DNA from: Mesorhizobium sp. WSM4904 | GTDB lineage: Bacteria; Pseudomonadota; Alphaproteobacteria; Rhizobiales; Rhizobiaceae | Direction of reading: 5' to 3' | DNA: 64,000 nt | NCBI RefSeq assembly: GCF_029674545.1 | Contig: NZ_CP121354.1 | Coordinates: 1,426,001 to 1,490,000, forward strand | In this document: piece by piece, positions 63,811 to 64,000 of the stretch | Position numbering within the stretch: position 1 is the stretch's first letter | Layout of the letters: every line of letters begins with the position of its first letter | Notes under the pieces: generated by a model | What the model was told of the DNA's origin: nothing | The model's database searches: none | The model's input: the letters and a program-made list of their open reading frames with translations, nothing else | Position numbers and translations under genes: made by a program

Positions 63811-64000
63811 TCAATATTGGAGAGCAGCAATGCGGCCATTCCTGCTCAGCAGCACACGGCTGTCCTCAATACGTTCGACCACCCATCCATCAGCCAAAAT
63901 GGCGCCGACAAAATACTTCTCGCTGTCGATGACAATATATGGTTGGACCCCATGCCACACAGCTTCGACCGCGATTGCGGATGGCGCCTTCTCCTCTTTG
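63811..64000 (-). CDS. y4yQ: T3SS inner-ring protein SctD/y4yQ type, C-terminal end (cut by window)
   Basis: Only the last 62 residues are in the window, ending in TGA at 63811-63813. They read AVWHGVQPYIVIDSEKYFVG, then AILADGWVVERIEDSRVLLS and RNGRIAALQY, the shape of the periplasmic ring domain of SctD-type proteins (GWxVxxI followed by a beta-strand pair and a hydrophobic end). It lies 232 bases before rhcV in the same direction, as y4yQ does in rhizobial clusters. The assignment rests on this end and on position. Confidence 0.6.
   Translation of the reverse strand, partial: KEEKAPSAIAVEAVWHGVQPYIVIDSEKYFVGAILADGWVVERIEDSRVLLSRNGRIAALQY

Noticed and set aside
63606..63839. 77-residue minus-strand frame between the SctD-type gene and rhcV
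   Set aside because: It overlaps the SctD-type end in another frame, has no recognisable domain and a random-looking composition.
1..64000. CRISPR arrays, tRNA or rRNA genes, nod boxes
   Set aside because: No regular spaced repeats, no tRNA-like TPsiC arms and no clear 49-base nod box were found by reading; a tRNAscan or motif search was not possible.

Overview
The window looks like a piece of a rhizobial symbiosis island, most likely Mesorhizobium or a close relative. The reasons are a type III secretion edge of the rhizobial (Rhc) type, DUF2285 antiactivator/XRE pairs of the QseM/QseC type, an FseA-like two-frame gene, a Ros/MucR regulator with a cysteine-less finger, several NifA/sigma-54 promoters, and very heavy insertion-sequence and pseudogene debris. 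The species is an inference. No rRNA, tRNA or CRISPR array was seen.

Layout. 1-4.7 kb: end of a LysR regulator, an aldehyde dehydrogenase, a class I fumarase and an Lrp/AsnC regulator. 5.4-7.4 kb: a compact TIR / SLATT-like membrane protein / ThsB-like TIR operon, a candidate immune system. 7.6-12.8 kb: IS66 debris, a class III aminotransferase, a nested-hairpin element, a LuxR-type regulator and an intact IS481-family element. 13.1-14.8 kb: two copies of a divergent qseM/qseC-like module. 15.2-18.4 kb: a NifA/sigma-54 promoter driving a DMT exporter and a fusion of an argininosuccinate-synthase-like ligase with an Fe(II)/2-oxoglutarate oxygenase. 18.5-21.4 kb: gene remnants. 21.6-24.9 kb: an OmpW-type porin and an S9 peptidase with its own NifA/sigma-54 promoter. 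26.8-30.4 kb: an autotransporter whose passenger looks like a pepsin-type aspartic protease. 31-42 kb: inverted copies of an M41-like peptidase gene flanking kup, hipBA and many fragments. 42-45 kb: integrase and IS256 relics and the fseA-like gene. 45.5-50.4 kb: gabD-like dehydrogenase and a two-lobed M16 peptidase with a NifA/sigma-54 promoter. 51.9-56.3 kb: an OmpR/QseB-type two-component system, a divergent lipoprotein gene and a decayed duplicate of the locus. 56.4-60 kb: a DUF418-like membrane protein, transposase remnants, a cold-shock protein and MucR. 60.9-64 kb: a T3SS lipoprotein (y4yS type), rhcV and the end of a SctD/y4yQ-type gene.

Two regulons can be read from the DNA. First, NifA upstream sites (TGT-N10-ACA) about 47-67 bases upstream of -24/-12 promoters stand before the exporter/fusion operon, the S9 peptidase, a truncated S9 copy, the M16 peptidase and an orphan site; an M41 copy has the -24/-12 promoter with a one-base-off UAS. 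This suggests expression in nitrogen-fixing nodules, and a possible set of symbiotic peptidases. Second, a tandem half-site CTTTCAGGCTGYTGTCAGC lies 49-52 bases before the autotransporter, the response regulator, the divergent lipoprotein and the decayed duplicates, so the two-component system probably controls the secreted protease, the lipoprotein and itself. The qseM/qseC modules, the LuxR regulator and the fseA-like gene resemble parts of the quorum-sensing transfer circuit of Mesorhizobium ICEs.
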